Of a DNA stretch of 64,000 nucleotides, positions 26,013-34,236 are shown one piece after another. Position 1 is the first letter of the stretch, and each line of letters starts with the position of its first letter. Made by a program: the position numbers and the translations under genes. The notes under the pieces were generated by a model. That model was not told the origin of the DNA, did not search any database, and was given only the letters and a program-made list of their open reading frames with translations. Origin of the DNA: Fuerstiella marisgermanici (GTDB lineage Bacteria; Planctomycetota; Planctomycetia; Planctomycetales; Planctomycetaceae); NCBI RefSeq assembly GCF_001983935.1, contig NZ_CP017641.1, positions 8,420,001-8,484,000 on the forward strand, in the 5' to 3' direction.

Positions 26013-27413
26013 ATGAGTCAGGTTCAAGAATCCTTTGTCATCGAATTCCCCGGCGAAGATAAATCCAACAGTATTCGCCAAACCATCGGCCAGGCGGAAC
26101 CTCATTCGCTAAGGACCTACACCCCCAGCCAGGCCGTGTTGGCAAAGTCGGCGGGCGTGTTCCACTGGACGCCGGAAGGTCGTCGTCTGTACGACTACGC
26201 AGCCGGCGTGTTGGTGGCCAATTTGGGGCACAATCCGGTTGCCTGGATGAAGCGGTTTCGCAAATACCTGGGCTGGACCGAAGAAGCACTTAACGGGCCG
26301 GAGGACGGGTTCTTTCAGGCCGTTTCCATGACGGCTTATAACGCCATCACAGAACTGGAAGCCGAAGCCAGCCGACGCCTTGTCGTCAACCTGCAAAACG
26401 CGACGGGCGGAAGTCGGTTGGACACCGTGATGTGGGCGGCATCGGGATCGGAAGCCGTACAGAAAGCACTGTGGGCCTGCATGCGACGCGATCCTCAGCG
26501 GTCTGGCGTCCTTGCGACTCGCTACGGTTTTCACGGCAAAAAAGGCCTTTCCGGTGCCGTCACAGGCAGCGAAACGGATTCCGAACGAGACCCTCGCGTT
26601 AATTTTATCAGCTTCCCACGCGAAGAATGTGCGGACATCGAAAATCCAGAAAAGGAATTCGATGCAGCATGGTATCGGCAGGAACTGGAGCAGGTTTGCG
26701 ACGCCGCAGAACATCCGATTGGCTGCCTGATTACCGAACCGTATCTTGGCGGCGGCGGCAGCTATCATCCGCCGAAAGAGTACCTGCAGTTGCTGCAGGA
26801 ATTCTGTCGTGAACGAGACATCCTGTTCATTCTGGATGAAGTGCAGGCAAACTTCGGTCGCACCGGCAACGTCTATGCATTCGAAACGTACGGCATCGAA
26901 CCGGACTTCGTGTGTCTTGGCAAAGGACTGGGCAACGGTGTTCCCGTGGCTGCTGCCGTCGGGCGTCGAGACATCTGCGAACTGATGTCTTACGGCGAAA
27001 CGTCCGACACGTGGAGCGCTAATCCACTTTCCAGCGCTGCCGTTTTGGCAACATTGGACGACTTCGAAAACAGCGACATCATGGATCGCACGCGGCACCT
27101 AAGTCAGATCTTCACCGACGCGCTGTGTCGGCTGAAGCAGACTGGCGTGGTGGCGAAGGTGCGTGGCGAAGGGATGGTGTTCGGCATCGAATGCGGTCAG
27201 GTCGGATCAACTCAACCCGGCGACGTGGCCAATGCGGTTATCGAGCGGTGCTACCGAGGCAACGACGACAACGACGGCATTCACCTGCTGGGCCCGCTGG
27301 CTGGCTGCGTTATCCGAATTGCACCTCCAATGTGCATGACGGATGAACAAGCCGAACATTCGCTGAAAATGCTGCACGGATTCGTCGAGGACGTTGCGGC
27401 TGAGCTTGGCTAA
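26013..27413 (+). CDS. Class III PLP-dependent aminotransferase
   Basis: 466 residues from ATG 26013. Fold-type I class III features: YDYAAGVLVANLGHNP, MWAASGSEAVQKALW, RYGFHGKKGLSGAVTGS, ITEPYLGGGGSYHP, FILDEVQANFGRTGNVYAFETYGIEPDF and the Schiff-base Lys304 in LGKGLGNGVP. It resembles 4-aminobutyrate or ornithine-type aminotransferases, but the amino donor cannot be assigned. The frame is open from 25878, overlapping the DUF2760 gene, but the family start is the MSQVQESF methionine. A bidirectional terminator follows. Confidence 0.9.
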   Translation: MSQVQESFVIEFPGEDKSNSIRQTIGQAEPHSLRTYTPSQAVLAKSAGVFHWTPEGRRLYDYAAGVLVANLGHNPVAWMKRFRKYLGWTEEALNGPEDGFFQAVSMTAYNAITELEAEASRRLVVNLQNATGGSRLDTVMWAASGSEAVQKALWACMRRDPQRSGVLATRYGFHGKKGLSGAVTGSETDSERDPRVNFISFPREECADIENPEKEFDAAWYRQELEQVCDAAEHPIGCLITEPYLGGGGSYHPPKEYLQLLQEFCRERDILFILDEVQANFGRTGNVYAFETYGIEPDFVCLGKGLGNGVPVAAAVGRRDICELMSYGETSDTWSANPLSSAAVLATLDDFENSDIMDRTRHLSQIFTDALCRLKQTGVVAKVRGEGMVFGIECGQVGSTQPGDVANAVIERCYRGNDDNDGIHLLGPLAGCVIRIAPPMCMTDEQAEHSLKMLHGFVEDVAAELG

Positions 27414-27434
27414 GAGAATCGTTAAGCAAGCGTT

Positions 27435-27463
27435 ACAACAGGGGCTTCGGCCCCTGTTGTTTT
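27435..27463. terminator. Bidirectional terminator between the aminotransferase gene and tyrS
   Basis: An 11-bp GC-rich stem (27435-27445 with 27450-27460, ACAACAGGGGC arm) with a stable TTCG tetraloop and T runs on the plus strand (TGTTTT) lies between two convergent genes and can serve both. Confidence 0.8.
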
Positions 27464-27510
27464 GCGCGGAGCGAAAAGTCTCCAGCCACGTCACGAACCG
27501 CACTCGGCGA

Positions 27511-28845
27511 TTACGCTAACTTCACTCGGCAGAATTTCTTTTTGCCTGCCCAGACCAACAACCCGTCTGCGACCGGGACAGCATCGTTGGCATCGGCGAT
27601 CACAGTCTTGTCTTTGCCAAGTTTCGCACCGCCCTGCTTGATCAGGCGGCGCGATTCTCCGTTGGATGATTGCAGGCCGAGCTTCACCAGCAGCAGGTAC
27701 GCAGGCAGCGCGCCGTCGTCCAGGTCGCTTGCGGCCAACGACACTTCGGGGATTTCAGCCGGCAATCCTCCGCCGCCGATTTCTGTTTGCCAGCGAGCTG
27801 CCGCCTGTTCGCCCTGCCCTGCTCCGTGATATTGATCGATGACAGTGCACGCAAGCTTCACTTTGGCTTCTTTGGGATGGCCGGTCAGCAGCTGTTCGAC
27901 TTCCTCAAGAGGCACGTCGGTCAGCAGTTCGAAGTACATTTTCATGACGTCGTCCGGCAACTGCATGAACTTCTTCATCATCTCATACGGCAGTTCGCTG
28001 ATGCCGATGTAGTTGCCGAGACTTTTGCCCATGCGTTTGACGCCATCGAGGCCCACCAGAATTGGCGACATCATGCCGATCTGTTGGTGGAGGCCTTCCT
28101 GAGCCTGTAAGTCGCGAGCCAGCATGAAGCTATAGAGCTGTTCGGTGCCGCCGAGTTCGACGTCGGACTTAATTTCCACGCTGTCCCACGCCTGCATGAC
28201 CGGATACAGGCACTCGTGCAGGAAGATGGGTTTCTCTTCGCGGTAGCGTTTGGCGAAATCGTCACGAGTCAGCAACTGAGCCACGGTGACTCGGCCACAC
28301 AGCGCCAGGATCTCCGTCAGCCCCATCTTGCCGAACCAATCGCCGTTGCGATGCACTTCGGCTTTGTCCATGTCGACAACTTTGCCAACCTGAGCCAGAT
28401 AGTCTTTGGCATTCGCCTCGACCTGTTCTTCTGTCAGACGTTTGCTGCGAGCTTCGTCACGCCCACTGGGATCGCCGACCATCGCGGTGGCATTGCCAAT
28501 GATGATGACTGCCTGGTGCCCGAGTTCCTGAAACTGTCGAATTTTTCGCAGCGGAACAGTGTGTCCCAAATGCACGTCGATGCCGGTGGGATCGATACCG
28601 TATTTAATGCGCAGTGGCGTGCTGGTGTCGCGGCTGTGTTGCAGCTTTTTGGCGAGCTCGTCTTCGGGAACGACCTTTTCGACGCCTCGCAAAAGGATTT
28701 CAAGCTGCTGGTCTACGGGAAGAAATGAAGTCGTCAACGTTGGGGTACTCAGGCTTCGGGTTACAGATTCGACGCTCGCTAAGAACGCTGGTGCGGCGAA
28801 GGTTATCAGGCAGGCGGACGTGCTTCCACCGCTGTGTTTGAGCAT
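27511..28845 (-). CDS. tyrS: Tyrosyl-tRNA synthetase
   Basis: The class I signature appears as HLGH (about residue 92-95 from the ATG at 28845) and the KMSKS loop as KRMGKS in DGVKRMGKSLGNYIG. A C-terminal S4-like RNA-binding domain (LVKLGLQSSNGESRRLIKQGGAKL) ends the protein. Family members begin near PVDQQLEILLRGV; the region before it (about 40 residues from the only ATG) shows no similarity, so an alternative TTG at 28731 (TTSFLPVDQQ) is a plausible real start. It lies 20 bp behind the CPBP protease gene on the same strand. Confidence 0.95.
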   Translation of the reverse strand: MLKHSGGSTSACLITFAAPAFLASVESVTRSLSTPTLTTSFLPVDQQLEILLRGVEKVVPEDELAKKLQHSRDTSTPLRIKYGIDPTGIDVHLGHTVPLRKIRQFQELGHQAVIIIGNATAMVGDPSGRDEARSKRLTEEQVEANAKDYLAQVGKVVDMDKAEVHRNGDWFGKMGLTEILALCGRVTVAQLLTRDDFAKRYREEKPIFLHECLYPVMQAWDSVEIKSDVELGGTEQLYSFMLARDLQAQEGLHQQIGMMSPILVGLDGVKRMGKSLGNYIGISELPYEMMKKFMQLPDDVMKMYFELLTDVPLEEVEQLLTGHPKEAKVKLACTVIDQYHGAGQGEQAAARWQTEIGGGGLPAEIPEVSLAASDLDDGALPAYLLLVKLGLQSSNGESRRLIKQGGAKLGKDKTVIADANDAVPVADGLLVWAGKKKFCRVKLA

Positions 28846-28865
28846 TCAGATACCGCGGTCGTCGG

Positions 28866-30047
28866 CTACAGCAACGACAACCCTGCCACCGCCATGTTGA
28901 ACGCGTTGAAGATGAAGTGCACCAGCACGACCGTGCGGTAGCTGCGGCGTTTCATGTAGGCATAGCCGAGTGCAAACGCCAACGGTAGCAAAGCCAGACT
29001 GTCTGGAAAGCCGTGAGCAAAGCTGAACAGCACCGACGAAACGATCCAGCCAGCAGCCAACGATTGCTGCTTCATAAATCCGCCTAAAACGGTGACACGG
29101 TACAGCAACTCTTCTACCACAGGAGCCACGACGATCGCCAGCAAAGCAATTAGGGCCATGACTCGGAAGCTGACCCCTTCGCCCATCATTTCAATCAGTG
29201 GATGAGACGGGGCTTCGGGCTGCAGCGACAGAATGGCCAGGCGGATCAAGGCCAGCGGCAGGTAGGCGGCCAGACACGTCTCAACCGCGAAACGCAGCTC
29301 TGTTGTGAAACGCCATCCTTCTGGTTCTGCGAGCACCTGCGAATCCGCACCGTCAATGAAGGGATTGGGCGGAATGTGCGAATCGCGGTGCTCTGGCAAT
29401 GCGTCGTAACTCGTTGACGCATATGGATTCACGTCCGCCATCGCGGCGAAAGAGGCATCCGGCGTATCAAACGGGGGTGTCGGTTCGTCCACAACGGTTT
29501 GCTCGCGCAATTGCTGAGCCAACAGTAGCGGCGCTCCGAAGATCAGAAAAATTGCCAACTGGACAGCCAGGTTGCCGAGCATTCCCGTGATGACCTGTGC
29601 TTCCGTAGGACGGGCCGGGGCAGGATTGTCGATTTCGACCGCTTCACCGCTTTCCAATTCCGATGTGGCCTTCTGGTCAGCGCCGTCCTGTTCTTCATCG
29701 GCAACGTCGTCCGTGATGTCAGTGACGACAGGCGGCGGAACGGGGGCAATCGGGGAAGCACCTTCCAGCGACTGTTGTACGGCACTTAACGCCAGCAGCG
29801 ACGCAAGTGCAACACCGCAGACCATCAGCGGCAACGGCACAATCAGTGGCTTACGATTGGCAGCGGGAAAAATCGACTGGCCCTGCTGCAGCCTCTTGAT
29901 CCAGAGCACGATAATCGCCACGCTGCCGACCATGACGCTTAGCACGAGCATTCCGGCCAGCACTTGAGCGGGCTTGACGTCCGCTAGTTGCGCATCCGCG
30001 TCAAGTTGGGCGAGCAGCATTGGTAAGCGAAAAAACACGATGTTCAA
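28866..30047 (-). CDS. CPBP-family intramembrane protease with long acidic insertion
   Basis: 393 residues. N-terminal transmembrane helices (about 28-50 and 68-90), then a ~60-residue acidic/proline-rich stretch (DITDDVADEEQDGADQ region), one more helix pair, a second polar segment (about 195-245), and the C-terminal CPBP (Abi) domain with its motifs EELLYR, FSFAHG and HFIFNAFN. These motifs supply the Glu and His residues of the Rce1-type intramembrane glutamic protease. The substrate is unknown. tyrS follows 20 bp downstream. A second ATG at 30020 is possible. Confidence 0.88.
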   Translation of the reverse strand: MNIVFFRLPMLLAQLDADAQLADVKPAQVLAGMLVLSVMVGSVAIIVLWIKRLQQGQSIFPAANRKPLIVPLPLMVCGVALASLLALSAVQQSLEGASPIAPVPPPVVTDITDDVADEEQDGADQKATSELESGEAVEIDNPAPARPTEAQVITGMLGNLAVQLAIFLIFGAPLLLAQQLREQTVVDEPTPPFDTPDASFAAMADVNPYASTSYDALPEHRDSHIPPNPFIDGADSQVLAEPEGWRFTTELRFAVETCLAAYLPLALIRLAILSLQPEAPSHPLIEMMGEGVSFRVMALIALLAIVVAPVVEELLYRVTVLGGFMKQQSLAAGWIVSSVLFSFAHGFPDSLALLPLAFALGYAYMKRRSYRTVVLVHFIFNAFNMAVAGLSLL

Positions 30048-30137
30048 TTGTCAGAATTCTCTACGTATTGAAGAGGGGGCGGGCGGCAAAGTTGCCTTCA
30101 AAGGTCGCCGAGTTATCATCGCAGGCAGTATGGAATC

Positions 30138-30212
30138 GTAGCTTGACTCTCCAGAGTCGAGCGTGTTCCGGCCCGATCCCCAAACCGGCCCGACTCTGGA
30201 GAGTCAAGCTAC
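30138..30212. repeat. Perfect 22-bp inverted repeat with nested hairpins
   Basis: Arms 30138-30159 and 30191-30212 are exact reverse complements, separated by 31 bp of GC-rich spacer. Each arm itself contains a smaller palindrome (GACTCTCCAGAGTC and its complement), so each can fold alone or the two can pair into one long hairpin. It lies in the 180-bp gap between the divergent CPBP protease gene and trpC, ending 3 bp before the trpC ribosome site. The layout is that of a REP-like or MITE-like element. No other copy was seen in the window. Confidence 0.85.
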
Positions 30213-30227
30213 GTCGGAGCATAGGCA

Positions 30228-31010
30228 TTGTCGACCGTTCTTGATGAGATCGTAGCACATAAGCGGCGAGAAATTTCTGACGCGATTGCGAAGCGTTCGT
30301 TTGCGGATCTGGAGCGAGATCTTGCGAACGCTCCTGAAATACGCGACTTTTTGGCGGCTTTGAGCAGCGGGCCAGCCCCCGCGTTGATCGCGGAAGTGAA
30401 AAAGGCGTCTCCGTCGGCCGGAATTATTCGTGAACACTTTTCGCCGGCTGAAATCGCTCGAACCTACGAGTCTGCCGGGGCCAATTGTCTAAGCGTTTTG
30501 ACCGACGAAAAGTACTTCCAGGGGCATCTCGACTTTCAGCGTCAAGTGCGTGCGGAAGTGAAAATTCCGGTGATGCGCAAGGAATTCATCATCGACCGCT
30601 ACCAGATTCTGGAAGCTCGGACGGCGGGTGCCGATTGTGTGCTCCTGATCGCCGAATGCCTGGACGACGTTCAACTGCAGGAGCTGCATGATTACGCTCA
30701 CGAGCTAGGAATGCACACGCTAATTGAATTGTACGAACCGGCGAATCTGCCGCGAGTGCTAAAAACGGGGGCGAGGCTTGTTGGCATCAATAATCGTGAT
30801 CTGCGAACCTTCGTCACATCGCTGGAACACACGTTTGAATTGAAGAAGCATGTTCCGGACGACGTGCTGCTGGTGAGTGAAAGCGGGATCCGTACCCACG
30901 CCGATATCGTGCGGCTAAACGAAGCTGGCGTGGGCGGCGTACTAGTCGGCGAATCGCTCATGCGGCAGCCGGACATTGCAGCAGCCGTGACATCGCTGAT
31001 GCAGGGGTGA
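30228..31010 (+). CDS. trpC: Indole-3-glycerol phosphate synthase
   Basis: 260 residues with the (beta/alpha)8 signatures ALIAEVKKASPSAGII, IPVMRKEFIIDRYQI, ADCVLLIAECLDD, TLIELYEPANL, GINNRDLRTF and LVSESGI. It closes the indole ring in tryptophan synthesis. The start is a TTG at 30228, 9 bp behind GGAG (30215-30218); no in-frame ATG fits the conserved N-terminus (LDEIVAHKRREI). It stands alone, apart from other trp genes, directly behind the 22-bp inverted repeat. Confidence 0.95.
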   Translation: MSTVLDEIVAHKRREISDAIAKRSFADLERDLANAPEIRDFLAALSSGPAPALIAEVKKASPSAGIIREHFSPAEIARTYESAGANCLSVLTDEKYFQGHLDFQRQVRAEVKIPVMRKEFIIDRYQILEARTAGADCVLLIAECLDDVQLQELHDYAHELGMHTLIELYEPANLPRVLKTGARLVGINNRDLRTFVTSLEHTFELKKHVPDDVLLVSESGIRTHADIVRLNEAGVGGVLVGESLMRQPDIAAAVTSLMQG

Positions 31011-31141
31011 ATGCACATCGCACCGCTTCAGTCGCATGAAACCGTGCCTGGTTTTCCGACAGTTGCGGCGTCCACCACCGACATACTTCAGGCAGCCCCG
31101 GTTGATAACTTTTCTGACTGATCCCTTAAGGAATAGAATTC

Positions 31142-31768
31142 ATGACTGATCCCGGAACCGGTAACGCTGTTGAGGCACCCGTCGAGCATGTTCTTGTCAT
31201 CCCGACGGCCGTGTTTCACGAACTCGGTCACTTTCAGGGCTTCTGTGGCGATTCGCAGCGATATCTGGACGTCGTGCTGGATCCCATCCACGCCAGCTAC
31301 CGACCGCGGAACGAGATGGAGCAGGATCCGTCATTTAAGCAGCTGATTCCCTACTGCGTGTTTGAACATGACGGCCAGCTGTTTTCGTATCGCCGCGGCA
31401 CGGATCAGGGAGAAGCTCGGCTGCATGCTAAGCGTTCTGTTGGCGTGGGCGGACACGTTTCCACGCTGGATCTGGATCGCGAAGGTTCGCCCTATTCTGA
31501 AGGCATGAAGCGGGAAATCGAGGAAGAAGTCAACCTGGCATCAGGGTGGACAGAGCGATGCGTCGGTCTGATCAACGATGACGAATCAGACGTCGGTAAG
31601 GTTCATTTGGGAATTGTTCACATTTTTTCCCTGGACTCCGCACAAGTTACGCCACGTGAAAAGTCGATGTTAGATGCAGGGTTCGCGCCTCCGGAAGAGC
31701 TACTGCGCGAACTGGACGAGTTTGAGACCTGGTCACAGATTTGCCTCAAGGCGCTGTTTCAGACCTAA
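31142..31768 (+). CDS. NUDIX-like predicted phosphoesterase
   Basis: 208 residues. The central part carries a NUDIX-type box: GVGGHVS (101-107) and the metal-binding helix [12 protein letters not shown] (120-131). The N-terminal segment ([41 protein letters not shown]) matches a conserved group of predicted phosphoesterases with a NUDIX fold, of unknown substrate. An AAGGAAT ribosome site precedes the ATG. Single gene on the plus strand behind trpC by about 130 bp. Confidence 0.88.
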   Translation: MTDPGTGNAVEAPVEHVLVIPTAVFHELGHFQGFCGDSQRYLDVVLDPIHASYRPRNEMEQDPSFKQLIPYCVFEHDGQLFSYRRGTDQGEARLHAKRSVGVGGHVSTLDLDREGSPYSEGMKREIEEEVNLASGWTERCVGLINDDESDVGKVHLGIVHIFSLDSAQVTPREKSMLDAGFAPPEELLRELDEFETWSQICLKALFQT

Positions 31769-31879
31769 GATGTGATAAACCGGCGAAATCAGCCGTTCAC
31801 GCCGCTGAAACGCAACCAGGGCACTCCGGGTCGGAAGACTTGTCGCCGGAACTAAGACAGACGCAAAGGAGTGCATGTC

Positions 31880-32509
31880 ATGAAATCAATTGCTGCAATG
31901 TTGCTGCCGTTGGTGCTGCTTTCGAGCAGTGTGGTGGGACAGGAGGCCAGTCCGCCTCCGCCGACCGGAACACTAAACGAAGAATCACTCGGCCAGGTAT
32001 TGACGGCTATTGGCCTGAAGCCAGTGAAGACCGACAAACGCTACGACTTCGCCTTCAAAACCAGCGTGCGCGGTGAAGAATGGAAGTTCAGCATGTCGGC
32101 TGTGCTTAGCCGCAATTCAGAATCGATCTGGGTAATGGCATGGCTGGACGAAGTTCCCAGTCAGTCCAGCCAGGTGCCTCAACTGGCCCTGCTAAAACTG
32201 TTGGCCGCCAATGACCGGATGGGCAACGGAAAGTTCTTCGCCTACATCCCTAACAACAAGCGTTTTGTGCTGCAGCGAGTTGTGAAGAATCAGCAGATGA
32301 GCACCAAGCTGCTGATGGAAGCTTTGCAGGACCTGGCGATCAGCGTGGCGGATGAATATCCGACATGGTCCGTCGCCAACTGGGCTCCGAAGTCTTCAAC
32401 GCCACAGCCGAAAATTGCCAGGGGCAAAGGCGACAGCGTTCCGAATCCAACTGCTGGCAACCGAACATCAGAAGCCGCTTCGAAATTCGAAGACCGGCGA
32501 GTTCAGTAG
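31880..32509 (+). CDS. Exported hypothetical protein with YbjN/secretion-chaperone-like core
   Basis: About 209 residues. The start ATG at 31880 lies 8 bp after AAGGAG, better than the GTG at 31871. A signal peptide (KSIAAMLLPLVLLSSSVVGQ) is followed by a compact domain: LGQVLTAIGLKPVKTDKRYDF, WKFSMSAVLSRNSESIWVMAWLD, LLKLLAANDRMGNGKFFAYI. This alpha-beta pattern resembles type III secretion chaperone/YbjN folds, an inference only. The C-terminal ~45 residues are polar and probably disordered. An intrinsic terminator follows. Confidence 0.7.
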   Translation: MKSIAAMLLPLVLLSSSVVGQEASPPPPTGTLNEESLGQVLTAIGLKPVKTDKRYDFAFKTSVRGEEWKFSMSAVLSRNSESIWVMAWLDEVPSQSSQVPQLALLKLLAANDRMGNGKFFAYIPNNKRFVLQRVVKNQQMSTKLLMEALQDLAISVADEYPTWSVANWAPKSSTPQPKIARGKGDSVPNPTAGNRTSEAASKFEDRRVQ

Positions 32510-32540
32510 CGAGATTGCAGGTGCGAACTGTCAGATTCAG

Positions 32541-32577
32541 ACGGACGGCCAATCATCCGGAGTGGCCGTCCGTTTTT
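32541..32577 (+). terminator. Rho-independent terminator
   Basis: An 11-bp perfect stem (32541-32551 with 32563-32573, ACGGACGGCCA arm) is followed by five T. It is placed 31 bp after the stop of the exported hypothetical gene and converges on the gene to its right. Confidence 0.85.
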
Positions 32578-32597
32578 GCATGCGCGGTGTTCTGCAT

Positions 32598-34154
32598 TCA
32601 CGTTTGATTCCCCATGTCCGGGCGCGGCGTTGTGATGACTGGCCATGACGACACGCGTTGCATTCGTTGTTGCTCCAAACAAGTGTCGACGAAGACGACC
32701 ACACTTCCCGCCGGGGCAGCCTGCAGGTTCACGCGTTCGGGAACTCGCCATTCACGTTCTTCTCGCCAGTCGATTGTGCCTGCGGTGTTGCCAATCGGTT
32801 GAAGGAACGTTGCAATTTCCTGCGAGGCATCCTTGGGGATTTCGTCGACATAAGTCACCGGCTTTCCGCCGAGCGATTCGACGAACGACTTGTGGAGTGC
32901 AATGCCCCACGGTTCAAAATCATGCCGCTGCTTGTGTTTGCGGAAAACGCGACGTCGCCGGAATTCGCGGAGTGGGACTGCCGTGAATGACACCGTGGGC
33001 CGGGCATTTTGAGTCGGCTTGGCGGCGAGGATTGTCTGCTGCTGAACGATTCTCAGCAACGCGGCGAAGGCCGACCGGTCGGCGGTCTGACAACCAAGAA
33101 TCAATTCATCCCAAAAGTCGGCGTCGTCCTGCCCCGACCACGGTCCATAGCGAGGACGAGTCCAATGGCACAGCCATTCATCTGGCCGCACGAGTGGCCC
33201 ATCATTCGCGTGCATAAACTGTGCTTGCGGCTGATCGCTTGTCTGATCCGAGTCGTCGGTGACCAGAGCGTCTTCTTTGCCGTGGCGATCCAGAATCCAG
33301 CGCACGGCTCCCTTATCAATCAACGCATCCGCCGTGGGATCAGGCGGGCTTTCAGGAAAGCTGGCCAGAAGGACTGTGCGCCGCAGTCGTGAATCGCTTA
33401 AGTGTTGGTCAAGTAATCTGTCCACATTGCCGCCACGCCTGCGCGACAATACGATGATTCGCTGTCCGGCGAAGGTCAGCAACGTATCGACGATCGGTAG
33501 GATATTGTCACGCTGCTTGAAGATGTCCGCATCGGCCGACGTTGGCAGCGGCGGCGACACAAAGGCGGTTCGTTCCAGTTCAGAGACAGCCGCAGTGCCG
33601 TGGCCACTGATGGTCGATAACCACACCGCAAGTCCGTCTTCGTCCACTGCTTCGTCGTCTGGTGCACAAAGGCGAAGCCGTTTGATTCCGAACAATTCAC
33701 TGGCTCGGATCACAGCCGGTGCAGTGCTGGTGCTGTCTACACAGCAGAGGCATTCTGATTCGACATCGCACCGCATGGCGGCCGTTCGCAACGCATCAAA
33801 CCAGTCCCGCTTCAGGTCTTTGCGTTTGCCGATTCGCGACGACACGATCGAAATTCGGTGTCGATTGGTAACGCCGTCTGGCCAGTAGATAAGTCGCGGA
33901 CCAAGCCAGTTGACGAAGGTAGCGACGGGGATACCGGGAAAAGACAGAGTGACAATCGGATTTGATTCGTCGTTTTGATGCAATGCGTTAACGTCATTCA
34001 AAAGCGACTCAGGCGCGGAAGCCGCAGCAGTCCACACCGCTTTCGCCTCACGTACGATTTCGCGAGCGGCGTCGACTTCGAATTGGTGTAGTGGAGCAGC
34101 CACAGGTGTGAAGTTTGGGTTTGAGGTTCGCTCACACGGATGGGCAGGACGCAA
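32598..34154 (-). CDS. Hypothetical protein with C-terminal DUF2971/AbiGi-like segment
   Basis: 518 residues from a TTG at 34154, or about 501 from a GTG at 34103; the start is uncertain because an intrinsic terminator sits at 34156-34186. The first ~340 residues look like a soluble alpha/beta protein with no signature I know. Near the C-terminus the segments FEPWGIALHKSFVESLGGKP, PVTYVDE, WREEREWRVP and SVVVFVDT follow the order seen in DUF2971 and abortive-infection AbiGi-like proteins (xGIxxxKxF..GxxPVxY..EREWR). That match is by eye. No signal peptide. A defence role is only a possibility. Confidence 0.7.
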   Translation of the reverse strand: MRPAHPCERTSNPNFTPVAAPLHQFEVDAAREIVREAKAVWTAAASAPESLLNDVNALHQNDESNPIVTLSFPGIPVATFVNWLGPRLIYWPDGVTNRHRISIVSSRIGKRKDLKRDWFDALRTAAMRCDVESECLCCVDSTSTAPAVIRASELFGIKRLRLCAPDDEAVDEDGLAVWLSTISGHGTAAVSELERTAFVSPPLPTSADADIFKQRDNILPIVDTLLTFAGQRIIVLSRRRGGNVDRLLDQHLSDSRLRRTVLLASFPESPPDPTADALIDKGAVRWILDRHGKEDALVTDDSDQTSDQPQAQFMHANDGPLVRPDEWLCHWTRPRYGPWSGQDDADFWDELILGCQTADRSAFAALLRIVQQQTILAAKPTQNARPTVSFTAVPLREFRRRRVFRKHKQRHDFEPWGIALHKSFVESLGGKPVTYVDEIPKDASQEIATFLQPIGNTAGTIDWREEREWRVPERVNLQAAPAGSVVVFVDTCLEQQRMQRVSSWPVITTPRPDMGNQT

Positions 34155-34155
34155 A

Positions 34156-34186
34156 GAAGCCCGGCTTTTCGAAAAAGCCGGGCTTC
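34156..34186 (-). terminator. Rho-independent terminator of the DUF1598 gene
   Basis: A 14-bp perfect stem (34156-34169 with 34173-34186, GAAGCCCGGCTTTT arm) and a 3-nt loop, followed on the minus strand by TTTG. It lies 50 bp past the stop of the DUF1598 gene. The arm sequence is closely similar to that of the rpmA terminator. Confidence 0.8.
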
Positions 34187-34236
34187 AGAAGATAGCATTT
34201 TGTTCGGTGTCTGTCGGCCATCACGCCGACATCGCA

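Noticed and set aside
26109-27098. Minus-strand frame of about 330 codons
   Set aside because: It is antisense to the class III aminotransferase, whose motifs are clear, and has no family features itself.
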